DNA of 64,000 nt from Smittia aterrima (GCA_033063855.1 CP093829.1:754243-818242); one strand, 5' to 3'; shown: positions 1-10,592, counted from the stretch's first letter. The notes: generated by a model not told the origin, from the letters alone. A program made the numbers and translations.

Positions 1-2974
1 AAAGCTGCCATCTTAAAGGAGAAATATAATCAGACGATTTGTGTGCCAATTGATTACGAAGAACCTGCAGAGCTAGTGGGAGAAGCAAAAGAAGAAGTCA
101 AAGAACTTGTCAAGGATCCACACGTGAAAGATCCGGTGATGTTTAAAAGCTTCTTCTTTAAGAACGCAATCTTTCGAACCGCCCAAAGTATAATTGAGAA
201 TCATGAGAAGAAAAATGCCAAAAACAAAGACCAGTCAACGACTCCTGAGTCAGCGACGCCACAGCCGACAAAGAAACGAGATTTTCTGCTGAAGTCACGA
301 TCGAAAAACCAGCAAAATACAATGACGACAAGTGCAAGTGCTGAAATCTCCACGGTGATTGAGAAACCGAAAGGAATCAGCAAATCGTCATCAACAAATT
401 CACTCAACACGATGAAGGTCCCAGGAGGTGCTCAATGCTACCAGATAAAAGAGCCAATGCAACCTCAAATTAAAACTGAACGTGGTCAGAGTGGTCTATT
501 GAGATTCTTTGAGTCGCCAGTCTTTAACATTCACTTCGCTGTTCACTACTTGTTCTACAGCAAAGAGCCCGGTGTGCTCTCTTTCATTGGCAACAAGATT
601 TTCAGCTTCCCCAACTCTGAAGTTGATCTTTACATTCCTCAGCTGATTCTTATGTACATTCAAATCGATGACTTAGCTGATGTCCTGGATCCTTATCTCG
701 TTTATAGATGTAGACAGTCTGCTGATTTCAGTCTCAAGTGTTGCTGGCTGTTAGAAGCTTACAACTATAACATGGAAGGTTACGTTTCAGCGACACAGAA
801 ATTTAAGCATCTGTCGTTGTTGAAGGAGCTTTATCCCAAACGAGAGAAGAGAACTCGCGTTAGTGAGCTTCAATCATCTATCTCTCCATTCAAGAAGACT
901 CATCACCGTTCACAGTCTGACGCAACAGGAATGTTGCATAACTTCAAGAAACCATCGATTCCGCCTGTGAAGCTTTGTCTTGGAGATTTAAGTTCAGGAC
1001 GAGCATTCGACAACGGATGTTTATGTTTCGAGTCACAACGTGGTGCCGTCAATGATTTGCTCGGGCAGCAAACTGTGTGTTCATGTGGAGCTCCAAAGCT
1101 GGCGAGCGAAAAAGAATTCCTCAAGGCATTGATTGACATTGGAAAAATGTTGACATCGTTGCCGACAAAAATTGAGAAGACTAGTCGACTTCGAGTTCTT
1201 CTTAATCTTATCAACAAGAACCTTCCGGCACGAGTTTGGCTTCCACTTAACTCAGACATTCCACATCACGTCGTACGTATTACAGAAGACAAAACAGCTG
1301 TCCTCAACTCCAAGGACAAGACACCTTACATTATTTATGTCGAAGTTGTGGAAGTTGCTGACATTTATACGAGTCCCGTGATTCCAAAGATGATGCCAAC
1401 ACTCAGACATACAAAAAGTGATGAACATCTTGATCAACTCGGTGACTCTGTTCAGGATTTAAAGAAGGAACCTTCGAAAGACTTTGCATTGAATCGAATC
1501 AGTTCACATCTCGATGTGTTTAACGAGGAAGATGTTTGGTCGCAAGAAGACGACGAGATTACCGCACAATACCTCAGATTGCACCGCAAAGTCGAGCGAG
1601 ACACAGTTTCACAGCTTTCGCTTGACTCGTGTGATTCAACAACTCAAACTGGTTAGTTTTGTTTGCTCATATGATGTTGAATCGATTGTAATTAATTTGT
1701 TTTCGAAAGGGGTTTCACATGTGTTCAACATTGGCGACGTCCGACTGAGACATTGCAAAAATCTCAACACGGAAAACACGCGACCTTTTAGAAACGATCC
1801 CGATGATCCATCTGCTGCTGCTTTGAAGGTGAGAGAGTCTTAGAAAAAGTTTAAGTTTTGAATTTAAATCAAAATCTTTTATTTTAGGAACCTTGGCATG
1901 AAAAGGAGCGTCAGATTCGAGAGTCTTCCCCTTATGGTCATCTTCAGAACTGGAAACTTTTGTCAGCGATTGTCAAGAGTGGTGACGATCTTCGTCAAGA
2001 ACTGATGGCAACTCAACTTCTTCAGGTAAACATTGACTAAAATATTTGCTCTTCACTTCTAAAGCTGATTGTTTAATCTTCAGATGTTCAAACAAATCTG
2101 GGATGAAGAGAACATCGATTTGTGGGTTCGTCCTTATCAGATTGTCTGTTTGAACAACGACAGCGGACTCATCGAGCCAATTCTCAACACAGTCTCGCTT
2201 CATCAAATCAAGAAGAACTCAAATAAAAGTCTACGCGAGTATTTCGTTGACGAGTATGGCGAAGGAACTGACGAATTCAGAATAGCGCAAAAGAATTTCA
2301 TGCAATCGTGTGCAGCTTATTGTCTAATCTCTTATCTCCTTCAGGTTAAAGACCGGTGAGTTGCACTTTGATCAAGACAATTAGAGCTTTTCTTAACTTT
2401 GTTTTATTTATAGACACAATGGAAACATTTTGCTTCACTCGGATGGTCATTTGATTCACATCGATTTCGGTTTCATCTTAAGCATCTCACCAAAGAATTT
2501 GGGTAAATTTTTGTTAAATCTTTTTAAAAGTTTTATTAAATAATAAAATAATTATTTTAAAGGTTTCGAGCAATCGCCATTCAAATTGACTCCAGAGTAC
2601 CTTGACATCATGGGAGGAATCGATTCTGAGCTTTACGCTGAATTCAAGCAACTCCTTCTAGCAGGACTGAAAGCAGCTCGCAAACAACAAGATCGAATCG
2701 TTAATATTGTCGAAATCATGAGAAGCAGTGAGTATCTTTATCTTTTAAAATCTTTGATTGAAATTAACGTCTCTTCATCGTTTTAGGCTCTCAACTTCCT
2801 TGCTTCAAAAACGGATGCTCAGCCACCGTTCGAAATTTGCGTAATCGCTTCCACATGAACCTCACCGAAGCCGAACTTGATCGGAAAGTCGATCAGTTGA
2901 TTCAAGACTCACTCAACTCGCTGTCGACTAAACTTTATGATGGCTATCAATATCTCACGAATGGAATCTTGTGA
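1..2974 (+). CDS. fwd: Phosphatidylinositol 4-kinase beta (four wheel drive type), 5'-truncated by the window
   Basis: Lipid kinase that makes PI4P at the Golgi. Seven exons fit by splice signals and phase: 1-1651, 1710-1828, 1888-2025, 2084-2355, 2414-2502, 2563-2727, 2787-2974 (TGA), giving 873 visible residues. The frame is open from base 1, so the true start lies left of the window. Visible residues about 160-275 match the PI4KIIIbeta helical block (SKEPGV, YRCRQS). The linker has the family motif THHRSQSDAT, and KLPARVWLP-like and VLNSKDK stretches follow. The kinase domain starts near EPWHEKE. It has the ATP-site lysine in VKSGDDLRQE, the catalytic loop DRHNGN split over the exon 4/5 junction, and the activation-loop DFG at 2463-2471. 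The C-terminus TKLYDGYQYLTNGIL is the family ending. Introns are 58-62 bp. Family assignment is sure; the symbol is by homology to Drosophila. Confidence 0.96.
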
Positions 2975-4058
2975 GGGAATCAAATTAAGTTCAACATGAA
3001 AATTTAAAGAGAAATCTTCTTCCAAAATAATTTCATTTCGCTAAATTATCAAACAATAATTTCGCTTTTGATAAGACAAGTACAAATCTAAGTCCGCTTA
3101 ATTATTAATTTCGTTTCGTCGAGAATCCTGAAGAAAGATTCAGTTCGACGAATAAGATTCGGCAATTTTAATTTCGCCCTAGATATAATAAAATTGAAAA
3201 CAATTCAATTCAGGTCAAAGGGAAAATCACGAGAAACAAGAAGCGAAGATGCCTTAAACTCAAGTTTAAATCAAACAAAGATTGTAGGTAGCTTCTCAAT
3301 TATCTAAGAAAAGAAAACAAAAAGTCCATAAACAGATCGAAAATCAAAATCAGTGAAAGAGATGCCTAAGTTTTCACTTAAGTTTCTAGAATGAAGAGAA
3401 AGCTTTAGAAAGGATCAAGATTGCAAGTAGACAAATTGAGAAACTTCCAAGATTAGTTCAATAAATGTATCAAAAGGAAATGCTTTAGGCAAATCCGAGA
3501 AGATTAAGAGCAAACTTTCCCAATTGTCTTCACAACCTTTAAACAAGAAACCGATCCCAACCCAATTAACAGACCTGATGAGACCAGAGGAAAGTTGAAA
3601 CCTCTTCGTAGTTGTTGAGTAGATTAAACTATTTTCGTCTATCTCTCCCCTTTCTTAAACTATTTGCCCTTATAAAATCAATCTTTTGTAACAGCAAGAA
3701 TCAATGCAAATGATGAAAAAGTGAAAGAAAATCTTTTCGATTAGTTTGTAAGGAAGTTTCTGCAAGAACAGTTTACTGCACGTTTAGCTTTTTAAGGAAG
3801 AGTTCGTTTTAAAAGTTTCAAATCGCGTAATCAAATGAGCTTTTTGTTCACTCATTAAAAAGGAAACTTACCTTTGGTGTTGTTTTTTAAGAAAAAAAAA
3901 GCATTAAAGTCTTTGTCGTTAAGTCGCGTAAACTTCATTAATTAGACGAAGGATTAGATTTTTTATTGCGAGACGAAGATGAAGTTTAAGAAGAAGAAAA
4001 AATGTTCGATGTTGTGATTTTATTCCATTTTCGATTAGGAAACTAAATGAAAATCTTT

Positions 4059-4066
4059 TGTAAATA
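4059..4066 (+). promoter_or_regulatory. Pumilio-type element TGTAAATA
   Basis: Exact match to the UGUAHAUA core bound by Pumilio/PUF proteins, located in the likely 3' UTR of the PI 4-kinase gene. It sits in the local context TGAAAATCTTTTGTA, which recurs at the second site about 850 bp downstream. Function is inferred. Confidence 0.35.
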
Positions 4067-4908
4067 TTATTCAGTCATCGCTCTCCATTTCCATGCTAAA
4101 ATATTACTTGAACTCATTGAATTAACAGAATACTCAGATCTTCCCGGAAGGAAATCGAAGTGAATTGATTTTTGTTCGGCGCTTTCTAAATGAAAATTTA
4201 AAATATTTTGAATAATTAGTGACAAAGTATAAAAGAAGAAATGCTCTTAAAGATGCAATATTTAAATTTAATTTCCTTTCTGCTAAGTGTCTCCTAACGC
4301 TGATGAGCCAGCGAGTTGATGATGGATCTCAAAGATCTCTTCGTCAACTAAGGTTCTTTCGTAAATCTCGCAAAGTTTCGACTTAAGCATAAGCAATTAA
4401 ACTTTTAAAACATAGTCGAAACTTTGAGAGAACTTTAATCTTTAAAGCTCTTTGATTGCTTTCAAAATTCTATTAATTGATTGATTGATAAAGAAAAGAT
4501 TTAAGAAGAGAAGTTGGTAAGGAAAAATTATAAGGAAACGTTCGTAAATTTCGTCACTGCCATTGTTGTGTCTATCGAGGAAAATTGAAGCTTCGCTTAA
4601 GCTTTTAAATAATCTGTTCAAATAATCAAGGAATTCGTGACTTAGTTTACGATCGTCGCCTAAACTTTATGAGAAAGATTCGGAGAAGAACGTTCATTTA
4701 TCAGTTCCCTTATTCATATTTTAATTCATTTATTCACATCGCCATCTCGTCCACCCCTGAAAAACTTTCATTAATCTTGTGTAAGAAAAGACTGAACAAA
4801 AATGCAAAACAAGAAGCAAAAAAAAGGAAATGCTCTGTCGTCTGAAAAAGAAAAAAAAATCTAAGATTAGAGAAAACTTTTTGTCTTTTTTAATGCATGA
4901 AAATCTTT

Positions 4909-4916
4909 TGTATATT
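4909..4916 (+). promoter_or_regulatory. Second Pumilio-like element TGTATATT
   Basis: UGUAUAUU matches the broader PUF core. The 15 bases before and into it are the same as at the 4059 site. It lies 46 bp before an AATAAA at 4962, so it is present only in transcripts using that distal signal. Confidence 0.3.
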
Positions 4917-4961
4917 TTTCTCTTCCTTTTCTGTTTCTTTCGGGGTAGTTTTAACATAAAA

Positions 4962-4967
4962 AATAAA
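4962..4967 (+). terminator. Distal poly(A) signal AATAAA, PI 4-kinase gene
   Basis: AATAAA, followed by a second overlapping AATAAA within 5 bp, is the last + strand signal before the convergent neighbour. Earlier candidates are at 3187 and 3460. Assignment to this gene is inferred. Confidence 0.35.
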
Positions 4968-4972
4968 ATAAA

Positions 4973-5310
4973 ATGATTTTTTTACACAGAGGAAAACTTA
5001 AGTTAAAGGATAAGAATAAGAAAAAAATCGTCTCTGATATTTCCTTGAACATAAAAATATTTCTTATCATTAGCAATTAAAAACAAAATACATTTTAGAA
5101 CGATTTCATTGTAAAAATTCTCTCCAAAAATGAAAAACTCCATTAAAGATCAAGAAATAAAAGGAAAAATTCAAATAAAAATGAATTTCTTTAATTTATT
5201 GCGTGTTGTTTCAGTTGTTTTCAGGAAAGGTTATTTCGTCTTATAAAAATAGTTGAATTCGTCAATTTTGTCTCGTCGTTAACTCTACACCTCAAAAGAG
5301 AAGTCAATCA
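4973..5310 (-). other. 3' UTR and downstream DNA of the GABPB-type gene
   Basis: AT-rich with no open frame of note. On the - strand an AATAAA (TTTATT on +, near 5194) lies about 115 bp after the stop codon and is a likely polyadenylation signal. The + strand 3' end of the convergent PI 4-kinase may reach close to this point. Confidence 0.4.
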
Positions 5311-7091
5311 TCACAGGATCTCTTCAACTTCATCGAGCAGGTCATCGCCGTGATCATTTGTCTGCTGATTTCCGCTCAACAGTTTTAGGATTGATTCGAA
5401 CTTTAAATTCTGTTGTCGCTTGAACTGATCAAAGCTCGTCTCGAGTTGCTTTAGTTGTCGTTGCAGTGCCGCCGTTTTCTGTTGCTCTCGTTCGAAAGCT
5501 CGTTTAAGTTGATTGTGATTATTGCTCAATTCCGAATACTGACGACTTGATACTTCCGGTTGAGCGAACTCGTTATTCGTATCCGGTGATGAAGGCAATG
5601 AAGTTTTCGGTTTCTGTTGAACTTTAACTTTTGGCACGTTGATGGCGGAAAGGCTAATGCTGGACTTTTGAGTTGGAGACGGCGCTGGAGATGTTTTCGG
5701 TCGTTGAGTAATTGTTACTTCTTGTAAATCTGAAGACGACGATGATCGAATGATGTTTAGGATATCTGGTTTGATCATCTCTGGCTTGATCTTCTTCGCT
5801 CCACTTCCACTCGCTGCAGCGTTATCTCTGAAGATCTCGATAATATCAGAAGGATCACTCATGCGTCTTGAAGTGACCGTAGCTGATCGTGGAGACGTTG
5901 ATTTCTTAAATGAACCTGCAACTCCGCTGGTCGATGACGAGATTGTCGTGTTGAGAGGAATCTTCAGGAATTTGTTTAGATTGGAATCGTTGAGCAATCG
6001 TTTGCCTGCTTCAGTTAACATGATTTTTCGCCCTGATTGTATCGCAGACTGAATCAAATTATCGTCAGCTCCGCCGCCAGACATTATGTTCATTTGTTCT
6101 TTTAAAAGCTGCAGAGTCATGTTCTTTGCATCGTTTATCGAAGTCTTCTGTCGCTTTACATCGATTGCATCGTACGAGTGATTCCTTTCACGTTTAATAG
6201 ATTGTGGTTTCGGCAAATCAGGCACAGGCGGTTCCTCTTTAACTCTACGATTCTCAGTTGCTGCCTTTAAATCTGATGCTGGCATCATTTCTATCATGTT
6301 TACAATAAAATCGTTTCCTTTTTGTTTTGCTATCGAGTACGGAGTCTTTAGAAACTTCGATTGAATGTGAGGATTAGCTCCATGATCTAACAACAGTTCC
6401 GCTATACTATCAAAGCCTTTTTCTATGGCCCAGTGGAGTGGAGTCATTTTGAGCTAAAAGAAGTAAAAGTTGTCAATAACTTTATTTGATATTTGATAGT
6501 TCTCTGTCTACTTACCATATCAACTGGATCAAGTAAACATTCGTGCTGTATCAGCAGTTGACATATCTCAAAGTTTCCTTCAAATACTGCAAAGTGGAGC
6601 GGTGATCGATCAACTTTTGTTTTCGCATCCTTACTGATGCCGGATCGAAGTAATGTGGCACATGTGTCGTAAAAGTTGTTTTTCGCTGCTATATGAAGCG
6701 CAGACGTTCCCAGCTGAAAATATAAACGCACATTCAATTCCGTCACCTTCAAGCTGCAAAAACTTTCACAACTCACCCAATCAGTAATGAATGGTGCGCC
6801 GTTCTTGACGCATTCCTGTACTTTTTCCGAGTCACCGCTCTTAGCAGCTTCGAGTAACACTTTTCCCATATCAACGTAAACTCCATTCGAAGAAGAATTG
6901 GAATTTGAAGAACTTCCGGGATGAAGTAAATTTGTATTTTTTACAATGTTGAGCTTTGAGGGCTTTGCTTCTGGTATCGCGTAATTTAACTGGTGCATCT
7001 TAACGTCGTGAAAGTCTATGTCTTCGCTTCCAAGCGAAGTCGCATAGTGGTTTAAATGTGAATTTATCATTGTTGACAACTGAGATTCCAC
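5311..7091 (-). CDS. GABPB: GA-binding protein beta subunit-like ankyrin-repeat protein
   Basis: Non-DNA-binding partner of an ETS-family GABP-alpha; known family members dimerise and supply the activation function in the nucleus. Three exons on the - strand: 7091-6777, 6713-6516, 6453-5311, all joined in phase 0, giving 551 residues. Residues 75-235 carry the ankyrin block. Its landmarks follow vertebrate GABPB closely: LLEAAKSG, NGAPFITDWLGTSALH, DAKTKVDRSPLH, LKMTPLHWA, and QSKFLKTPYSIA. Residues 236-475 are Ser/Pro/Lys-rich and probably disordered. Residues about 478-532 form a heptad-rich Gln/Leu coiled coil, like the GABPB dimerisation helix. The ATG at 7091 gives about 72 residues ahead of the vertebrate start; a later ATG such as residue 75 is possible. 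Introns are 63 and 62 bp. The gene is convergent with PI4KB and tail-to-head with the F-box gene. Confidence 0.9.
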
Positions 7092-7335
7092 TTCACTAAC
7101 TCATTTCTATTCCTTCGTGCAATGAACTAATAAAATCGATTCTAAACTCAAGATAAGTCTTTGCTAAATGGTTATTTAGTTAAAGCAATAACTTTTCCAC
7201 GGCGACTCGAGCAAAATCAATTTATTTACTTTTATTAAATTTCCAAGGGGAATATTTTTTAAATTTGTAAAATGAAAACGTCTGATTGAAATTGGAATGT
7301 TCGTTAAATTTTATTATAAGTCATAAATACTGGTT
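7092..7335 (-). promoter_or_regulatory. Short intergenic gap: GABPB promoter plus F-box gene 3' end
   Basis: This 244-bp gap separates two - strand genes. Next to 7335 lies the 3' end of the F-box gene, with a - strand AATAAA at 7310-7315 (TTTATT on +). The rest must hold the GABPB 5' UTR and core promoter. No clear TATA or initiator stands out. Confidence 0.45.
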
Positions 7336-8670
7336 TCATTCAATTATTGCAGGATTGCGATAAGGTAATTGCATTCGTGGTCGTTTGATTCTTGGTGGAG
7401 TATCCCTCATGTTATCGAGTACGAGTCTGGCGAAGCTTCCGCATTCAGTTGAGTCATCTGAGAGCTTGAGCTTGTGCTTGAAAGCTTTGGATAAAAAGGT
7501 TTTCAATTTTGGAAGAATAGTCTTCTCGGGAACGTTGGTGACTTCGAAGAGATCGGATTTCAGAGATTGCAGGTTCGGAAAAGCCTCAGCAATGCAAGAC
7601 AGATTATCATCTGTGATTGATAAAAGTGTGAGATGCTTGAGGTTGGGCAGAGCCGTGAAGAATGTTTTGAGAAACTCGCTCTGCGAATTCCATTCGTTTA
7701 AAGTTAAAGTTGTCACGGAATGATTCTTGTGGAATTTGATTTCCTTCCAGTCGGTTGCTGTTCCCCCTCCATGGAATCCTCTGAAGATTAATTTGTTAAG
7801 TTTCGGCATGTGAAAGATCATTTGAAGTATTTCCTGTCCCATCCAGTAACCCAAACTTAAAGTCTCAAGAGTTTGCATCTGCGATTCCAGAAACATTTTG
7901 AGGTGATTTTTGTGAGTGTCCGTAAATTTGTAAATGACTTGAGCATCGAGTGAGGTCAACTTAAACTGAATATTTGCTGAGATGTTCTCGCTGAAGAACG
8001 TTGATAGAAAATCACAAGAAACTGTTAATTTCTTTAAGTTTTTATTGCGGCGAAGCATATTGTTGGTCACTTCAATACTTTTGGGCGAATGATCGACGAC
8101 ACTGAACTCAAATTCTTGAAGAGTTGCGCAATTCTCAAGTGCCAAGCAGTAAATGGAGACGTGTATGTACTTTCCTTGGAGAATTTTCAATTTAGGAAAC
8201 GTCATTGATGCGTCTGCTTCTTCTTCATCCACTGAATCGATAAGAACGATTTCCATCTTGAGATCTTCGACATATTTTTCAACAGCGGCCAGAAGCTTAA
8301 TGCACTCAGATGAAGTTGAAAACGTTAATCTTGTGAATTCAACTTTCTTCCATCCCGTTCGACTCTCCAATATCTCAATGACATCACTAACAAGACTTGA
8401 ATGTCTCGAAAATTTAACATTTTCGTACTTCCTTGAACTTCTCTTGATTATCCTTTTCACTCGAGGAGTTAGGATTTGCAATTCGTTGTTGGAAAAGTTG
8501 AGTTTCATTTTCTTCATGCAATCCGGTGTCGCTCCAATGAAATCATACCAACTCCGTGAGACTAGAGATGCTGTTAGTAGTTCATTAACATTTAGATTCC
8601 CGAAAATGTTTCTCGTAATCTCGTACGGAAAGCAATTAACGAAATCGAAGCAAACTTCCGGTGAATCCAT
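7336..8670 (-). CDS. F-box protein with leucine-rich-like repeats, intronless
   Basis: Single open frame of 444 residues. Residues about 12-45 form an F-box (FPYEITRNIFGNLNVNELLT, then SLVSRSWYDF), the Skp1-binding helix set of SCF ubiquitin ligases. The rest is made of irregular leucine-rich units with the LxxLxLxxN/C pattern, for example LKKLTVSCDFL, LETLSLGYW, LNKLIFRGF, LKHLTLLSI and LQSLKSDLF, which would form the substrate-binding surface. The C-terminus is basic and lacks a known motif. The start is the first ATG after an in-frame stop and leads directly into the F-box. It belongs to a lineage-expanded insect type rather than a named orthologue, so no symbol is given. A related gene lies at 9870-10592. 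Confidence 0.85.
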   Translation of the reverse strand: MDSPEVCFDFVNCFPYEITRNIFGNLNVNELLTASLVSRSWYDFIGATPDCMKKMKLNFSNNELQILTPRVKRIIKRSSRKYENVKFSRHSSLVSDVIEILESRTGWKKVEFTRLTFSTSSECIKLLAAVEKYVEDLKMEIVLIDSVDEEEADASMTFPKLKILQGKYIHVSIYCLALENCATLQEFEFSVVDHSPKSIEVTNNMLRRNKNLKKLTVSCDFLSTFFSENISANIQFKLTSLDAQVIYKFTDTHKNHLKMFLESQMQTLETLSLGYWMGQEILQMIFHMPKLNKLIFRGFHGGGTATDWKEIKFHKNHSVTTLTLNEWNSQSEFLKTFFTALPNLKHLTLLSITDDNLSCIAEAFPNLQSLKSDLFEVTNVPEKTILPKLKTFLSKAFKHKLKLSDDSTECGSFARLVLDNMRDTPPRIKRPRMQLPYRNPAIIE

Positions 8671-8900
8671 TGAACTGCTTAACTATTAGCTTTTTTTGTT
8701 TAATTTATGAAGCTCCACGATTAAATCTCCACGTTCAAATGAATAGATTTTCAGATTTTTCCGAAGATTTTATTTAATTTTTAACTCGAAGCGCTTTTTA
8801 CAACTTGACGAGAAGCGACATCTGGTGATTCTAAATATTTTTCTTATATACGTCAGCCGAAAAACTCAAATCGAAATTGTGTAGAAACTAAAGCTGTGCA
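8671..8900. promoter_or_regulatory. Bidirectional promoter between F-box gene and p24 gene
   Basis: The two genes diverge from this 230-bp gap, so it must contain both promoters. A TACGTCAG at 8849-8856 contains the ACGTCA core bound by CREB/ATF and XBP1-type bZIP factors, 45 bp before the p24 start codon. No TATA box is evident. Confidence 0.5.
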
Positions 8901-9667
8901 ATGATCAAATCAAGTTCACTGATTATCCTGCTCATAAGCTTCATTAGCCTGAGTCAAGGACTTTACTTTCATATTGGCGAAACCGAACGAAAATGCTTCA
9001 TCGAGGAAATTCCAGATGAAACGACTGTGATGGGTAAATAGATTTAAGATCTAATGTAAAAAGCCGCCTAACAAAATGAATTTGTTGTTTCTAGTTAACT
9101 ACAAAGTTGAGCTGTACGATCCTAGGTCTGGCGGTTTTATGCCTTCGTCTCCCGGTATTGGAATGCACGTCGAAGTGAAGGATCCAGATGATAAGATTGT
9201 CTTGTCTCGCGTTTACAGTTCAGAAGGTGAGTGAACGTTTGAATATCTCTCGTGAACCTTAACTAATCTTTATTATTTTAGGACGCATCTCCTTCACAAG
9301 TCACACACCCGGAGAGCACGTCATTTGCATGTATTCAAACTCCACCGCTTGGTTCAGTGGATCTCAACTTCGTGTTCATCTTGACATTCAAGTAGGAGAG
9401 CATGCAGTCGATTATGCTAATGTAGCTCAAAAGGAGAAACTCACCGAATTGCAATTGAGAATTCGTCAGCTGTTGGATCAAGTGGAGCAAATTACAAAGG
9501 AACAAAATTATCAGAGATACCGCGAAGAACGCTTCCGACAAACTAGTGAAAGCACCAACAAACGAGTTCTTTACTGGTCGCTGGCCCAAACTGTTGTTCT
9601 TCTCATCATGGGCCTTTGGCAAATGAGACATCTCAAGTCATTCTTCGAAGCTAAGAAACTCGTGTAA
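8901..9667 (+). CDS. eca: p24/TMED cargo receptor, alpha subfamily (eclair, TMED4/9 type)
   Basis: Membrane protein of COPI/COPII vesicles that helps select cargo between ER and Golgi. Three exons, 8901-9033, 9095-9226 and 9282-9667, joined in phase 1 (216 residues). Residues 1-20 are a signal peptide ending SLSQG, followed by LYFHIGETERKCFIEEIP, a strong family signature. The GOLD domain includes YDPRSGGFMPSSPGIGMHV and the second cysteine in HVICMYS. A coiled-coil neck (QLRIRQLLDQVEQITKEQ) leads to one transmembrane segment at about 183-203 (SLAQTVVLLIMGLWQM). The cytosolic tail ends KKLV, the dilysine COPI retrieval signal that marks the alpha subfamily. The start codon leads straight into the signal peptide. 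Introns are 61 and 55 bp. The length is normal for the family. Confidence 0.96.
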
Positions 9668-9803
9668 AAGCGTCTCGATTATTCCTGTTATGCGAATGAA
9701 GAAGTTAGTAAAGTTGGAGTGATGATCGAACAGAAATTTCTTGTATAAGGTAAATTAATGATTTGACGAAAAGAGGATCCTGCAAATTTTCTAAAACTGT
9801 CCA

Positions 9804-9809
9804 AATAAA
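9804..9809 (+). terminator. Poly(A) signal of the p24 gene
   Basis: AATAAA 137 bp after the p24 stop codon. Cleavage about 15-25 bases later would fall around 9825-9835, on top of the - strand signal of the convergent F-box gene. Confidence 0.65.
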
Positions 9810-9832
9810 AACGTAAAAAGTTTAATTTTTGA

Positions 9833-9838
9833 TTTATT
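9833..9838 (-). terminator. Poly(A) signal of the second F-box gene
   Basis: TTTATT on + reads AATAAA on -, 32 bp beyond the F-box stop codon. Expected cleavage near 9815 means the two convergent 3' UTRs overlap by a few bases or abut. Confidence 0.6.
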
Positions 9839-9869
9839 CGCTTTCACAAGAAATATCAAATAACAATTT

Positions 9870-10592
9870 TTAAAATTGGAAGCTCTCGTAATTCTCATTT
9901 ACAACCAAAAGCAATTCAAGGAATTTATTTGATCTCTGCTCTAAAATTTTCTTAATTTGTACCTTAGTTTCCCCGCCCAATTTGTAAAATTTTAAGACTT
10001 GAATATTTGGGAAAAGATCGGGAACTGTAAAATCTGTTGCGCTGACAGATTGAAATCTCATTGTCCGCAGGTTTCTGAATTTTGCAGACATGTACTCCAT
10101 CGTCGGTTGATCCAGCATAAAAATCTCAAAGTGGACCAAGTTTGGAATCTTGTCCACAATCGTCTTCATTTCCATGAAAGATATTCGAGTTCTTGGTAAA
10201 CGAAGATGATTTATCGAATAGTTGACAGGAATATCCAAACTGTTCTGATAAGATCTCAGCCATTTCTTGTTTTTAATTGAAAGAAATTTCAATTGTGGAA
10301 GACTGAACACGATAAGATAAGCTTCTCTTATGTAAACTGATGTGTATGGTAGGGTGAGACTTCGGCATTGCTGAAACTCAGCGACTTGCTTCTCCTGAAG
10401 GTTTGCAGCCTGTTCGTTAAATTCAAAAGTGGTGCAGTCTTCTGAAATTCTTAAAGTCATTTCTTTCACGGTTCTCAAAGACTTCAGAGCTGTTTCCCTC
10501 CAAAGCAACGACACTTTAATCACTTTAATCATCTCGACGTGTTGCAAGATGATTTCTGAGATCTCCAAAGGAAAATAAACTATCGGATCCAT
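9870..10592 (-). CDS. Short F-box protein with LRR-like tail, intronless
   Basis: Open frame without introns. The likely start is the ATG at 10592 (240 residues), because MDPIVYFPLEISEIILQHVE runs directly into an F-box and the 17 codons upstream (an ATG at 10643) look like read-through 5' UTR. The F-box covers about residues 5-40. The rest has leucine-rich units such as LKFLSIKNKKWL, INHLRLPRTRI, LVHFEIFML, LRTMRFQSV and IQVLKFYKL. It is about half the length of the F-box gene at 7336-8670, with the same layout but a diverged sequence. Predicted SCF substrate adaptor; substrate unknown. Confidence 0.78.
   Translation of the reverse strand: MDPIVYFPLEISEIILQHVEMIKVIKVSLLWRETALKSLRTVKEMTLRISEDCTTFEFNEQAANLQEKQVAEFQQCRSLTLPYTSVYIREAYLIVFSLPQLKFLSIKNKKWLRSYQNSLDIPVNYSINHLRLPRTRISFMEMKTIVDKIPNLVHFEIFMLDQPTMEYMSAKFRNLRTMRFQSVSATDFTVPDLFPNIQVLKFYKLGGETKVQIKKILEQRSNKFLELLLVVNENYESFQF

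Larger units (their letters stand above)
2975..4972 (+). other. Probable long 3' UTR of the PI 4-kinase gene and intergenic DNA
   Basis: No convincing coding sequence. AATAAA signals on the + strand lie at 3187-3192, 3460-3465 and 4962-4967, so alternative polyadenylation is possible. Two Pumilio-type octamers (TGTAAATA at 4059, TGTATATT at 4909) fit a regulated 3' UTR if the distal signal is used. Where the transcript really ends cannot be told from sequence. Confidence 0.5.

Noticed and set aside
903..1259. Long - strand frame inside the PI 4-kinase exon
   Set aside because: Antisense shadow of clearly conserved coding sequence.
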